Shown: positions 23,237 through 35,329 of the stretch, in pieces | How positions within the stretch are numbered: the stretch's first letter is position 1 | How the letters are laid out: every line of letters begins with the position of its first letter | Assembly (NCBI RefSeq): GCF_902167145.1 | Contig: NC_050097.1 | Coordinates: forward strand, 146,469,982-146,533,981 | Direction: 5' to 3' | Length of the DNA stretch: 64,000 nucleotides | Origin: Zea mays | Lineage: Eukaryota > Streptophyta > Magnoliopsida > Poales > Poaceae | Program-made: the position numbers and the translations under genes | The notes under the pieces: model-generated | The model's input: the letters and a program-made list of their open reading frames with translations, nothing else | Databases searched by the model: none | Told to the model about the DNA's origin: nothing

Positions 23237-23691
23237 TCCAGGCAGCGAAGCTATGCTGACACCAGAAGAACAGAACTCAGTTTTGAAGTGGGAGACTATG
23301 TCTACTTGAAAGGTTTGGAGTCAAAGGCAAGCTAGCACCTCGCTATATCGGTCCATATCAGATTCAAGCGAGATGTGGAGAAGTGGCTTAACAACTCAGC
23401 TTACCAGAGAACCTGTCCGCAGTGCATGATGTGTTCCACGTGTCTCAGTTAAAGAAATGCTTGCGAGTACCAGAAGAGCAGCTGCCAATGGAAGACCATG
23501 AAGTTTAAGAGGATCTGACATACGTTGAGAAGCCAACGCAAATTCTGGAGACAGCAGATCGAGTCACTCGGAGGAACACCATCAGAATGTGCAAAGTCAA
23601 ATGGGGCCATCATTCAGAAGAAGAAGCAACCTGGGAAAGAGAAGATGATCTGAGAGCCAAGTACCCTGAACTCTTTGCTAGCCAGCCCTGA
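23237..23691 (+). pseudogene. Tekay integrase C-terminus and chromodomain
   Basis: After a TAG the reading continues with RSYADTRR, FEVGDYVYLK and, in another frame, KLAPRYIGPY (GPY/F module), HDVFHVSQLKK and a chromodomain (QILETADRV, VKWGHHSEEEATWERED). The chromodomain steers integration to heterochromatin in this group. A small deletion near 23308-23312 removes residues after VYLK and shifts the frame; TAA codons are at about 23390 and 23506. The stop TGA is at 23689-23691. Confidence 0.8.
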
Positions 23692-23706
23692 ATCTCGAGG
23701 GCGAGA

Positions 23707-23726
23707 TTTTTTAAGGGGAATAGGTC
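23707..23726 (+). other. Polypurine tract of Tekay element
   Basis: TTTTTTAAGGGGAATAGG followed by TC, directly before the 3' LTR start at 23727. The AAGGGGAA core is the expected primer for plus-strand DNA synthesis. Confidence 0.8.
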
Positions 23727-26700
23727 TGTAACACCCTGAATTTGGGGGTATAAAATTTCTTTATTATGACCATCCAAATTCAGGTGTTACTCTTCTCTAT
23801 CTCACTTTAGTTTCCCCTTCTCTCTAGTTTTCTCTCTCTCTTTCTCTTTTAATTAGAGTTAGTTGTATCAGTGAGGGATTATTTATTTTATTTTGCCCAA
23901 AACATGAGTCATGGAATGTTGCATCATATTGAGCCTAAATATTCTTTGAAATGTTGCACATATTTGATTTGGTTTGAATTTGAAACTTGATTTGAATTTG
24001 AATTGAAAACCCTAGAGAAAATAAATATAAAAGGCAATAGAAATTCCAGGAAAATAGGAAAAGCCAATTCGGCCCAAGGCAGCCCATTAAGCCCAGCCCG
24101 GGCCCGCGCGATCATGTGCCGGACAGGCGGACCCCGCCTGTCGGCGCAAACCCAAGCGCCCTCTCTCCCTCGCTCTCTCGCTGCTCTGTGGGACCGACCT
24201 GTCAGCGCCGTTGCTCTCGCCCACGTCAACCTTCCCTCTCTCTGCCCCACCGACCCCACCTGTCAGCGCGTCCCTAACCTCTCGCCCACGATCTCCCCGC
24301 CGTGGACGTGCCCATGACCGCGCGTTCTCTGGCCACGACCGAGCCCCCGCGCCCCTTTTGAACCCCGCGCCTTGCTCGCCCACCTCTCCTCTTCCATTTG
24401 CGCCCTCTGCCCAGCTCTCTCGCCCTCTCTCTCGCTCTTCCCACGCGAACCGTGAACCTCCGCCACCGCCTGCCGACGTCCACCGCCTGTTCCATGGCCG
24501 CCGTTGCACCCGTGCCCTGTCCAGAGCCACGGTAAGCTTCGCCTTGCCGCCACCTACTCGGGACACCCTTCGGTGTGCCCCTTCCTTCCCTAGTTCAGCC
24601 GGCCCGCGCTCACCAGAGTGGTTCTTGTGCAGCCGGAGCTCCGCACCGTCGCCCCGTCGCGTCCCTGTGCCTCCGCCGTTGCCCCGTGCCTCCAGCGTGT
24701 CCCCTCAAGGTGAGCAACCTCCCCGCGCCCTATTTCCCTGTGTACTGCACTGGTTATCGAGCAATTGCTCGCCGGAGTTGCCCCGCGCCGTCGTTAGCCC
24801 AATGCACCATGTGCAGCGCCCTCTAGTGCCCCCGCGCCGGCGTGGTGCCCTCGGCTGAGTCCGCCAGATCGCCATGTGCGCGCCTAGGCCAACCCCCAAG
24901 CCTCGGGTGCCCCGCCGTGGCCGGTCTCCTCGTCTCCGGTGAGTTCCCGCCGTGGGACCAAACGGCGCCACCGCGCCCATGTCTGCCCCCTGCGGTTAGA
25001 TCTCGACCGTTCGCCCGAGAGCGGACAGTGTAGAGCTAACCCGAGTGGATCTAATCGTAGCCGCTCGATCCAGATCCAACCTTTTCTCCTCTCTCCCCCT
25101 CACCTGTGTCTCTGCCCCTGGGCCTGGCTGGTCAGCCCGCCCTATCTCGCTGACGCCCTGGCCCCACTTGTCAGTCGTGTCTACGCGCCTGTGTCCGCGC
25201 GATCTAATCTGGGTCATCGGTTTCTGATCCGATGGCTGAGATTACCCCGTACCCCTTCGCGTGATCGTTTTGCTTAAGAACCCCCCTGGTTTTAGGAAAT
25301 CAACCCACTGTCCTCTATTTTAGCGCATCGGTCTCTGGTTTCTTTAGATTAGCCCCTGGACTTTTATTTAATTACAGATTTAGCCTTAATTTCATATTTC
25401 AAACTTCAAAACTTGTTTATTTCATAACTTTTTCATATGAACTCCAAATTTAGTGGTTCAAATTGCAAAATGTTCACAAGATTATTCTCTGATCAAATAA
25501 AATATGACCAACTGTAATCTGTATACCTTAATTTTACACTTAGAATATAGGATTAATGTTTATGTTAGTTTATTTATTTAATAAAATAAATAAAATGAAA
25601 GCCGTAGGAATTAAAACATATTTAATTTTGTGAGATTAGTGTTATGCATTCCACGGATTTATTTTTTGGTTTAACCTTTAGACCCTAATGTGATAAATAG
25701 AATTAGGTATGTAATTATGGATAATATTTAAAGAATAATCAAATTCCTAAATGAGAGTAGTTTATACTATAATTCTAACTTTCCTTTGTTTTAATCACTA
25801 CTTAACCTTTTTGAGCTATGTCCCAAACATTTAGAGATTAATCAATTCCCCAATTAGGATTACCCCATTTTCTTTGTAGCATCATATCATTCCCCTACAC
25901 TTAATACTATACCCTTTTGTGAGTCAATGATTGTAAATGTTTGATGTGTTGTTCATTTATACTTTTCCAAATGTATTGAATGTATGCTCGCTTTGCTTAG
26001 ACAATGAGCAGTCCGAGGTTCCTGAGTGTGTTGTTGGAGACCTCCCTGAGCAACAACCTGGTGAAGGCAAGTGACCTCAGACCTACTATGTCCTACTATA
26101 CTTTATAATTCACTGTCCTGCATTACTTTATTGAAAACCTAAGGATTGACTAGTTTGTATTTCCCTTACCCTTGTTTACCTTTTTGGGTTAATCATGGTT
26201 AGCTTATGCTATTGCTTAAACTTAATCAATGAACATGATGTGATCTTTTATGATATGATGATGTTATCCCGATGGGGTCCTTGTGATTACTTTAGGGGGC
26301 TCAGGCTCTTTCCTGAGTGCCTCTCCGTAAGGACCTGTTTGGGAAGTGATAACCTGGGATAACAGTGCAACCATGAGGGTTGAATGGGACGCCCTTAGCT
26401 GATTAATTAGAGGAACCAGAGGAGTAGTTGGCTTCGCCGTAGGGCCGTCAATGGGGCATGGGCACAGTACTTGCTCTGCCGAGGCTGGTTGCAGAGGTTC
26501 TTTGATTTGGTTTTGTTAGTCACCCTTCCTTTGGGGATATGTACTGTGTTTATCAAACTGGAGAAACCTAACGGGCGGCTATGTCCTCTGGGAAATCTTT
26601 GTAATGGCTACATAGTGAGACCCTGCTAGGTCACCTTAGTAGTGATCAATGGGGAGGCTAGAACCCCGGGCAGAATGGGAATCACGGCTTGTGGGTAAAG

Positions 26701-27406
26701 TGTGCAACCTCTGTAGAGTCTTAGAAACTGATATATCAGCTGCGCTCACGGTTATGAGCAGCCTTGGGATCCTCTTCGATTAGAACAACAATGGTTACTT
26801 TTATGATGATGATTAACAATGATGATTATAAATCTAATCTGTGGTATTTCCTCTTGGAGGGAGTGCCTCTGGGTAATAACTGGGTTATTACTAAAACTTG
26901 GCTCTGCTTATAGTAATAAAACTTGATGAACTAAAAGCAACTGCTTAACCTTAACTCCACATATAGCTAGTCCACTTGAGCCAAACGGGACATTTGCTGA
27001 GTACGTTGATGTGTACTCACCCTTGCTTTACAAACCACCCCACCCCAGGTTGTCCCCACTGTTCTCAGTGCTCAGGAGGTGAAGCTGGAAACATTGATGA
27101 CTTCGAGGAGTTCCAAGAATTCGATGAGTTCTAGTTTATCTTAGTGGCAAACCCCCAATCAGCTGCCTGTGAAGGCTTACATTCTACGTTTCGATACTCC
27201 GCACTTTGATGTTATTGTTAGACACTATGATTATGTAATAGACTCTGTGGATGTCTTAGACATCTTGATGTAACTAAGTACCTTTCTGCTATTTAATTGA
27301 AGCATTGTGTGATGTTGTCCAATTATGTAATCGTTGTGTACGTGAGTTCTGATCCTGGCACATACATGGTTCGTATTCGGTTCACCTTCCAAAACCGGGT
27401 GTGACA
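23727..27406 (+). repeat. 3' LTR of the Tekay element (3680 bp)
   Basis: Starts TGTAACACCC and ends GTGTGACA, followed by the GAAAG duplication. The first 1.25 kb has the same CG-rich, stop-poor stretch as the 5' LTR (24003-25280), with frames on both strands; it is not a gene. It contains about 1.15 kb (24995-26155) that the 5' LTR has lost. The tail from 26156 matches the 5' LTR tail closely. Confidence 0.92.
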
Positions 27407-27421
27407 GAAAGCCACATCATG

Positions 27422-27610
27422 CACTACAGTAAAACGATGGACATCCGATGGCCAAATTACGTCCGACGGCTACCTACAAGACCGTCGGACATTAGCTTAT
27501 GTCCGACGGTCTCTGCTGGCCCTCGGAAATAACACTTATGTCCGACGGCTTTCCTGCTGGCCCTCGGAAATATGTTTATGTCCGACGGTCGAGCTGGTAG
27601 CCGTCGGACA
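27422..27610 (+). repeat. 5' subterminal repeats of CACTA
   Basis: At least six TCCGACGG/CCGTCGGA motifs, often as TATGTCCGACGG, in both directions. Comparable repeats in En/Spm are bound by TnpA to bring the ends together. The matching 3' region is at 38125-38475. Confidence 0.85.
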
Positions 27611-28447
27611 TAAGGTTTTTTAACGCCCGCAGGACCCGCGCGCCGTTTAATTTCGCGTTTTCCTCTCTGCCGCGCGCTGCTCTCTGCCATCGCCGCCGCC
27701 GACGTACGTGCCTGCCTGCGCGTGCCCGTCGCCGGCCACCCGCCGCCGCCGCCCACCTGCAGCGCCCGTGCCCACCCGCCGACGCCGCCGGCGCGTGCCC
27801 GCCGCCGTCCGTGCCTGCCTGCCTAACGCCAACGCCAACGCCACCGCCGCCCGCCCGTGCCTGCCGCCCCCGACGTCGCACGTGCCCGCCGCCGCCACCG
27901 TCCGGGTAGCTATCCCGACGCCGGCTGCCCCGACTCATCCTCCGTCCCGTCCACGCCGACCACCGTCCCGCCGTCAAGCCTAAGTGAGTATTTTTAATTT
28001 AGTTAATATATATATTATTTTGTAGTTGTCTTTATTCAGTATTAAATTTTTTGTATGTTTAATATTGTTTAGCTTGTTATGTCCGACGGTTGGAATTTGA
28101 TTATGTAATAAATTTAATTTGTTTTAATTTACTTAGTGGTGTTTTAGATAATTTAAACTTTTAATTTCCGAGGGTTTTTATTATGCCCTCAGAAATAAGG
28201 TTAATTTATATAATTTGGCACTCATGGCAATGTTATTTCGTATATATTATATGTTATTTTGTATATATTATATGTTAGTGGTAGTTTACTTAGTGGTAGT
28301 TTATTAGTTTACTTAGTGGTAGTTTATAGGTTATTTTAGTTTACTTAGCGGTAGTTTATTAGTTTAACTACGTAATTTACTTATTCTTTTCTATAGATAT
28401 TGGGGTGATTTACTTAAATAATCAAGTAAACGTAATCCAGTTACCTC
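27611..28447 (+). promoter_or_regulatory. CACTA promoter/leader region with GC-rich possible first exon
   Basis: 27611-27985 is strongly CG-rich (Pro/Arg/Ala frames on both strands) and ends with AAGTGAGT, a possible splice donor at about 27983. This could be a non-coding first exon with an intron reaching toward 28440. From 28225 to 28370 the repeats TTTACTTAGTGG and TAGTTTATTAG occur several times. No protein is called here. Confidence 0.4.
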
Positions 28448-31400
28448 ATGGAGGAGGATCGTCAGTGGATGTATGAAGGTTGGAAGAAAAGAGGTGCTCT
28501 ATCAAGTGAGTGGGTTGCCAAGACTGACGCGTTTCTCGACCGTGCTTTTGCTCGGTCAGAGACTGGAACCGATGTTAGGTGCCCTTGTACCAAGTGTCGG
28601 AATATTTATTTCCTTGACAGGAGGACTATGTCGATAGATCTTTGCAAGAACGGTTATATGCCAGGCTATGAGGTGTGGGTGCACCACGGTGAGGACCCAC
28701 CTCCTTGTATTGTATCAGAAGTTCAGTCAAATGAAGAGGAGGACTACGATAGGATGGAAGAGATGCTTGACGATGTACGCCATGAGCTTCTAACCGTCGA
28801 TTCGGAGAACCCCGGTCAACCCACCGAGTATGAGGATCCAGCTACACCTGAGGTTCAGAAGTTCTTCGAGCTCCTTAAAGCTGCCCTTGTATGCTTTTCT
28901 GGAACAAGATGTCGTCCTTGTATTTGTGACCATCCTTGTATTTGTGACTCGACTTATGGCTATTAAGTCTAAGTTTGCATTCTCAAACAACTGCTACAAG
29001 GAGCTTTTGAACTTGATCAGTGATGTACTTCCGGAGAATCACAAGATGCCAAAGGACATGTATCAGTCCAAAAAGTTGTTATCTGGGCTCAGTATGGACT
29101 ACGAAAAAATCGATGTCTGTGATAATAATTGTATGCTTTTCTGGAAGGAGACCGCGGGTGAGAAGAAGTGTACTGTTTGTGGTGAGCGTAGATTCGTTGA
29201 GGTTGAAAATGACGATGGTTTGACTGTGACTACAAAGATTGCACGTAAGCAGCTTCGTTACATGCCTCTTATACCTCGGTTGAAACGTTTGTTCATCTCC
29301 AAGAATACAGCCAGACACATGAGGTGGCACAAAGAAGGGGTACGTAAGAATCCAAATGTCATGGTGCACCCAGCTGATACAGATGCATGGAAGGCACTAG
29401 ATGCTTTTGATTCCAGCTTTGCTAATGAAGTGCGGAATGTCCGCTTCGGTTTGGCAACAGATGGTTTCTCGCCATTCAATCTAACTGCAACGTCCTACTC
29501 ATGTTGGCCCGTCTTTGCTGTTCCATACAACCTTCCACCAGCTCTTTGCATGAAATATGAATTTATTTTCTTGTGTCTTGTAATACCTGGTCCGGATCAT
29601 CCTGGAACAAAGATCGATGTGATGATGAGACCCCTGATTGAAGAATTGAAAATTTTGTGGGAAGGAGTAGAGGCGTACGATTGTTACAAGAAACAGAAGT
29701 TCAACCTGAGAGCCGCATTTTTATGGTCTATTCATGATTTTATGGCTTATGGTATCTTTGCTAGATGGAGTTGTCATGTGATTTTGACATGTCCGATATG
29801 CGTTGAAGACACTTTATGCTTTCGACTAAAGTTTGGTGGAAAGATATGTTACTTCGATTGCCATAGATGTTTTTTGCCAGAGGATCACCCGTTCAGGTTC
29901 AATAGGAACGCTTTTAAAAAGGACACGATTGAGACGAGGGGACCACCCAAGCGTCTAAGTGGTCCAGAGATTCTCGCGAGACTTAATGATTTGAAACTAA
30001 ACGAACATGGAAATCGTTTTGAAGGTTATGGAACCGAGCATAATTGGACTCACAAATGTGGTCTATGGGAACTCCCTTATATGAAAGCCTTGATTCTAAT
30101 GCATAACATTGATGTCATGCACCAGGAACGAAATATGGGTGAAAGCATTATCAGCACTTGCATGAATATCACTGACAAAACAAAAGACAACCCTAACGCT
30201 AGGAAAGACTTGGCCTTAATCTGTAGAAGACCAACTATGGAGATAGGAGAGAACCAGAAGAAGCCACGTGCTCCTTTCAGTATTAAACCTAAAAGGAAGA
30301 AACAATTGATGAAATGGTTGAAAAACTTAAAGTTCCCAGATGGTTACGCCGCGGGCTTTAGAAGGTCTGTGAATTTGAAGACGGGCAAGTTTTCTGGGTT
30401 GAAGAGTCATGACTACCACATAATAATGGAAAGACTCCTTCCTGTTATGTTTCGTGGTTTTGTAAAAAATGATGTCTGGAAAGCATTAGCGGAGCTAAGC
30501 TACTTTTATAGACATCTTTGTGCTAAAGAAATAAAGAAAGAGATGATGGAGAAGATTGAGCAACAAATACCGATTTTGGTATGCAAACTTGAAAAAATAT
30601 ATCCACCAGGTTTCTTCAATTCGATGCAACATCTACTTGTTCACCTACCATACGAAGCTAAGGTAGGAGGTCCTGTGCAATATAGATGGATGTATCACAT
30701 CGAAAGGACACTAAAGAAGCTACGTGCAATGGTTGGTAATAAGAGACGAGTTGAAGGGTGCATCGCTGAAGAATTCAAATACAAAGAGATAGCATCGTTC
30801 ACGGGCCTGTACTTTGCAGAGGAACACAATGTCAATGCCCCTACGTGGCGGTATCATGTCGACGAGCCCCCTATCAGTGATATTGAATTTTTTCAATGGA
30901 GGGGCAAAACTGTAGGACCCAGCACAACATATTGTTTCACCAATGATGAATGGAAGACTGCTTTACTCTACATGTATAACAACATGGAAGAGATGAGTCA
31001 GTTTCTCCTGTAAGTGTGTCACACCCGGTTTTAAAGGACAAAGCCGGGTGCATCTCATACATGCGCCAAGAAGACAACATATATAATAACAGAGTGTATA
31101 GAGATAAATGTCACAATACATCAGAGTACTAATTACATAGCGGAAGACTTATTACAAAGTAAAAGAATAAATATAAAATGAACTAAGGATCGATGTTGGC
31201 GCCAATGTCAACTGAGAAAACGCCACCTAGATCAGATCAAACTCCTCGCCTTATGGCTCCTCCTGAACCACCTGTTCTTCTCCTGTGGGGGGGTGTGAGA
31301 CAGCAAGAGTGAGCTCACACATGTTCATCGCTCAACAAGTTGTGGGGAATAATGTGGCATGAACTCACCAAAGGTGGGAGTTCATGAAGTGTAAGGCTGA

Positions 31401-34400
31401 TCAATGAAATAAAGGTTGAAGCTGAACATTGCTTTTATAAGTTGGTCAAAATTTTATTAGCAGTTACTAAGTGTAAGTGAATACCAAACCATAGTAATAA
31501 TAAGTAAAAGTAATAATAAAATAATCTCAAATGCAATGAAATGATAGGTTAAGTTTAAGTTCCATAGATTAATCATGTGAGTGTCCGAGCCGCTCATGAC
31601 CGTGAGCACGGCTAGTATACCAGTTTTACACTCTGCAGAGGTTGCACATCTTTACCCACAAGTCGTGTTACCCATTTGCCACGGAGTTGATCAGACTCCA
31701 TACACCTCTACCAAGGAAGCGAGGCAGGGTACCACTACGAGGCCTTTACAAAGTTCCACTAGCTTCAGACTACCCGCTACAGTTTATAGGAAGCTCCAGT
31801 GCAGGGTTCTTGTCTGACCGCCATCGCAGCAAAATCAACCCAAGGACCTCCCTACACTGACCACTCCCCTACTGCCCTTGCCCCTTTCGGGTAAGGTAGC
31901 CCTCCACTAGCTTTCCTAGTTAATCAGCCAAGGGCGTCCCATTAAACCCTTGTGGTAGCACTGTTTTCCCGGGTGGTTCTCCATGTTCCCATTAACATAA
32001 TGATCTTAACATGAACATTAAAGAACAAAACAGATAATAATAAATAGTATAACAATGAGTGATGAATATCTCTATACCCAAATCCACATAAAGCACTAGC
32101 ATGAACTACCCAAATCTTTAGTAGTAAAACCAGGGGTGAAACAAGGTATAAAGATAGTCAAAATCTAGGGTATCCTATTGGGTCCCATCAAAATTAACCT
32201 ATGCAGATCATTATGAATAATAAGAACATGAATGGGTAAAGAAGTGATCAAGGGCACAACTTGCCTTCAATGAGCTCCTGCTCAGCTACTTCTACTTGCT
32301 GAACCTCAGATTCCACAGTGGCTTGCTCGTCTACTCGCATCAACACAATACATACATAGCATAGCAAAAATTAACATTACACTAAACATGTAAATAAAAT
32401 ACACAGTAATAATCTAGACATTAAAATGAGATCATAGGAACTGGAATTATTAATTTTGGAGTTATAGATTTTAAGTTATGAATTTCTGAAGGTTTTATGT
32501 ATTAACTACAATATTAAGTACTAGATAAATTTTACTGAGTCTTTCATGTCAAAACAGAGACACTAATGGATAGACAATATTATTACAAAAATTTAGGAAC
32601 TGGAATGGGTCAATTTGGAGTTCATATGCATTTTCTATGAATTTAACAAGTTCTAACATTTATTTATGCATTAAAACTAATTTCTGTTTTATTTTCTATG
32701 GTTTTACTGTTGTCTGGACTGGGCACAATAATACCGGAAAGAGCAGGGACCAATCAATAAAAATCCCTAGACACAGAGGGCCCCCGCACAGGGATGGCAG
32801 GTTTATTATTAAATTGCCCAGGGACTCTTATGCAAAAGTGACCCGCGAAGGGGTATTGGTCAAATCTGGCCGCACGATTAGAAACCGAGCACCAGGATTA
32901 AACCCCAAACTGCGTGAATCGGTATGCAATCAGGGTCCCTGGATCTCGATCCGACGGTCCGCGTTTAATGAGTTCAAGATCGGATCTCCACCACCGGATA
33001 CCGCATCAACGGTCACTGTTTGTTTCGGCTGAATCGGTATCAGGATCTAATCCTACTCGTTGCCACTGGAATCAACGGTTATGAACCCGTCATCAACACC
33101 CGGCCGCCAGCCCACGGCGGAGCGCGCGACCCGCACGGCGGTGCCTCGCCGGAGTAATCCAAACGCGCTCTCGGGTTGTCCATTTCCCATCCTAACTAGT
33201 GCAAAACGAAGCCAATAGAACAACAAGGGTATAGACGGTGATTTTACCGGCGATTAGGCTCCGAGGAAGATCATCCTCGCTGCGCGGCGGATAGGCGGGT
33301 CCGGTTGAGCACCGGCGTGAAATTAGCCACTTGCCCGACCACGCTAGCGCCCGGGGTGACCACACGCGGACACCGGCGAATGCGACGAAGCCACCGGCCA
33401 CCTTGCCAAGAGCAGACAACCCCCGGTGGTGAGTTTCACCGGCGGCGGACCGCACCACACCCTCGCTCACACGGAATGGTGGCCGACTGGAGCAACACGC
33501 ACGAGGGCAGGAGGAGGGGAAGTCGTGGGTGCACTCGGCTTTTATCCACCGAGCCCTCGGAGTTAGGACCGTGGCCTAACTCGCGCGAAGCAAGGAAGGG
33601 ATCCGCGCATGGCGCTCGGGTTGTTGACGCGGGCAGCGAGATGACAAGTGGGCCCCGCATTCCAGTGAGATAGTGAGCGTGAGCGCGAGAGGAGAGGTTG
33701 AGCAGTGGGCCCCAGGTGTCGATGCGCGAGAGCGAGAGGGAGAAAGCAGTGCGCGCGGGTGGTTTAAGTGTGACTGGCGCGTGGGCCCCACGGCGCAGTG
33801 GCCGACCGAGTTGGGCTGCGCGGGTGAGGAAAGCTGGGGTGGGCTGAATGGGTTGGCTGCCGACCCAACCGAGTTTTGGTCCTTTTTCCTTTTTATTTCA
33901 TTTCTATTTTTCTTTATTCCCAACTTCAATTTGAATTCAAGTTTTAAATTCAAACCTTGTGCATACTTTGTCTCGTATTATATTGTGAACTTTAAGAAAT
34001 ACCACTTTGGGAAATATTTTATTTATATTTTATATACTTTCTTCTTCTTTTTCTTATTTTCAACCCTAGTTTTCCATTTAGGATTTTAATCCAACTTCTA
34101 GTAAATCTTACCTTTCTATTATTATCCTTAATATTTTATTTAATGCACAATCATAAAAAAAACTCAGCATGATGCAGGATTTATTTAGGTGTTATTGGTC
34201 ATTCAATCCCCCTTTTGATGGTGTTTATTCACATGTGATATTAACTAAAGATGGTACACACATATAAATAAAGAAGATATTCTCTCTTCATATGAGTTAC
34301 AAATTTAGGTATTACAAAGTGTAAACTTTATTTTAGTCATTGCCGCTAGAATTTTTGTTGTGATATTAAAAGGTTTGTTTCCTTGTACTAACAGGGAATT

Positions 34401-35229
34401 TGATTCTCAAAATTGCATCTCTGGCTATGAACGTGACCAGATTCGTCGAGAGGGAAAAGATGGGGGACTTAATTTCTTGTGTTGGTTTCGAGATTATGTA
34501 GATAAAAATGACAATATACACCCGGACCTTCGACAATTATCCCTAGGAGCAGTAACTGGCAGACGTTATGGTCAGTATGATGTCAATGGTTTTAGATTCC
34601 GTTCCACAAGGTTCGAAGATGATCATCCTCTAGCAGCCACGACAAATTCCGGAGTTGTAACTAGAGCTGTCGATGATGAAGGGAAAGTGACTAATTATTA
34701 TGGAGTCATTAATGATATAATCGAGTACAAGTTTTTTGGAGATAAACAACTCAAAGTGGTGTTCTTCGATTGTGATTGGTTTTCTCCAAACTCAACGCGA
34801 GAAAATCAATATGGCATGGTGGAAGTCAAACACAACGATAGATTAAAAGGCCACGACACTATAATCCTTGCCCACTAATGCGAGCAGGTGTATTATATGA
34901 CATATCCATCTAAGAAAAAGGGTTTGGTTGATTGGAGGGTAGTGTACAAAGTTAATCCTCGTGAACGACTATATGCTCCTGGTGATGCTGGTTATGTTGA
35001 AAGTCAAATCGAGCAGGAAGTGGGGGCTGCTGAGATTTTCCAAGACGAAGAACTTACAAGCACGTTTAATGTACAAACTGAAATGTTGGAAGAATCTTTA
35101 TTAGGTGATCAAAATGATGTAGAGGTTCCTCCAAAACGAAAACGAGTGACGAGAAAGAAGAAAGCTACTTGGCGTCCATTAAATCGACGAAAGCAACTAG
35201 ATCCTGATTTTGATTACGATTATGATTGA
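28448..35229 (+). pseudogene. CACTA transposase (TnpD/TNP2 family), broken
   Basis: The N-terminal zinc-associated domain is at 28448-28870 (EWVAKTDAFLDR, RCPCTKCRN). The large TNP2 transposase domain is at about 28950-31009 (HMRWHKEGVRKNPNVMVHPA, FGLATDGFSPFN, KYEFIFLCLVIPGP, SIHDFMAYGIFARWSCH, CGLWELPYMKALILMHN). An intron runs 31010-34394 (GTAAGT to ACAG); it would be 80 bp without the LTR inserted in it. The C-terminal exon (34395-35229) carries the DUF4216-like region (NYYGVINDIIEY, VVFFDCDWF, VEVKH) and an acidic/basic tail. Two faults are visible: a frameshift between about 28880 and 28955, where ATG-started and transposase frames differ, and a TAA at 34876 replacing a Gln codon. This enzyme cuts and rejoins the CACTA ends. 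Confidence 0.9.
31017..34316 (-). mobile_element. Solo Tekay-like LTR inside the tnpD intron
   Basis: 3300 bp, beginning TGTCACACCCGG and ending TATTACA, so antisense. It is flanked by a perfect AAGTG duplication (31012-31016, 34317-34321). It shares the middle sequence of 40385-44115 (reverse complement) and resembles 1-2772. No primer site, purine tract or internal gene is present, so it is a solo LTR left after LTR-LTR recombination. It inserted six bases inside the intron and left the GTAAGTG donor intact. Confidence 0.93.
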
Positions 35230-35329
35230 CGAGTATGGATCATGATTTTATTCCATATTTTATGATTTTATTGCATATTTTATTATTTTATTGTCGATTT
35301 ATGTACTAACTTGTTGTTGTTAAAATAGG

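Larger units (their letters stand above)
15254..27406 (+). mobile_element. Complete Tekay/Del chromovirus-type LTR retrotransposon (12,153 bp)
   Basis: Two LTRs (15254-17781 and 23727-27406) both begin TGTAACACCCTGAATTTG and end AACCGGGTGTGACA. A perfect 5-bp target duplication GAAAG lies at 15249-15253 and 27407-27411. A tRNA-iMet-like primer site follows the 5' LTR and a purine tract precedes the 3' LTR. The internal order gag, protease, RT, RNase H, integrase, chromodomain marks a chromovirus of the Tekay/Del group. Many stops and at least three frame disruptions make it inactive. It sits in an antisense Tat-type gag gene. Confidence 0.93.

Noticed and set aside
27457..27983. Pro/Arg-rich frames near the CACTA left end
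   Set aside because: Very CG-rich sequence open on both strands; better seen as leader or non-coding first exon.
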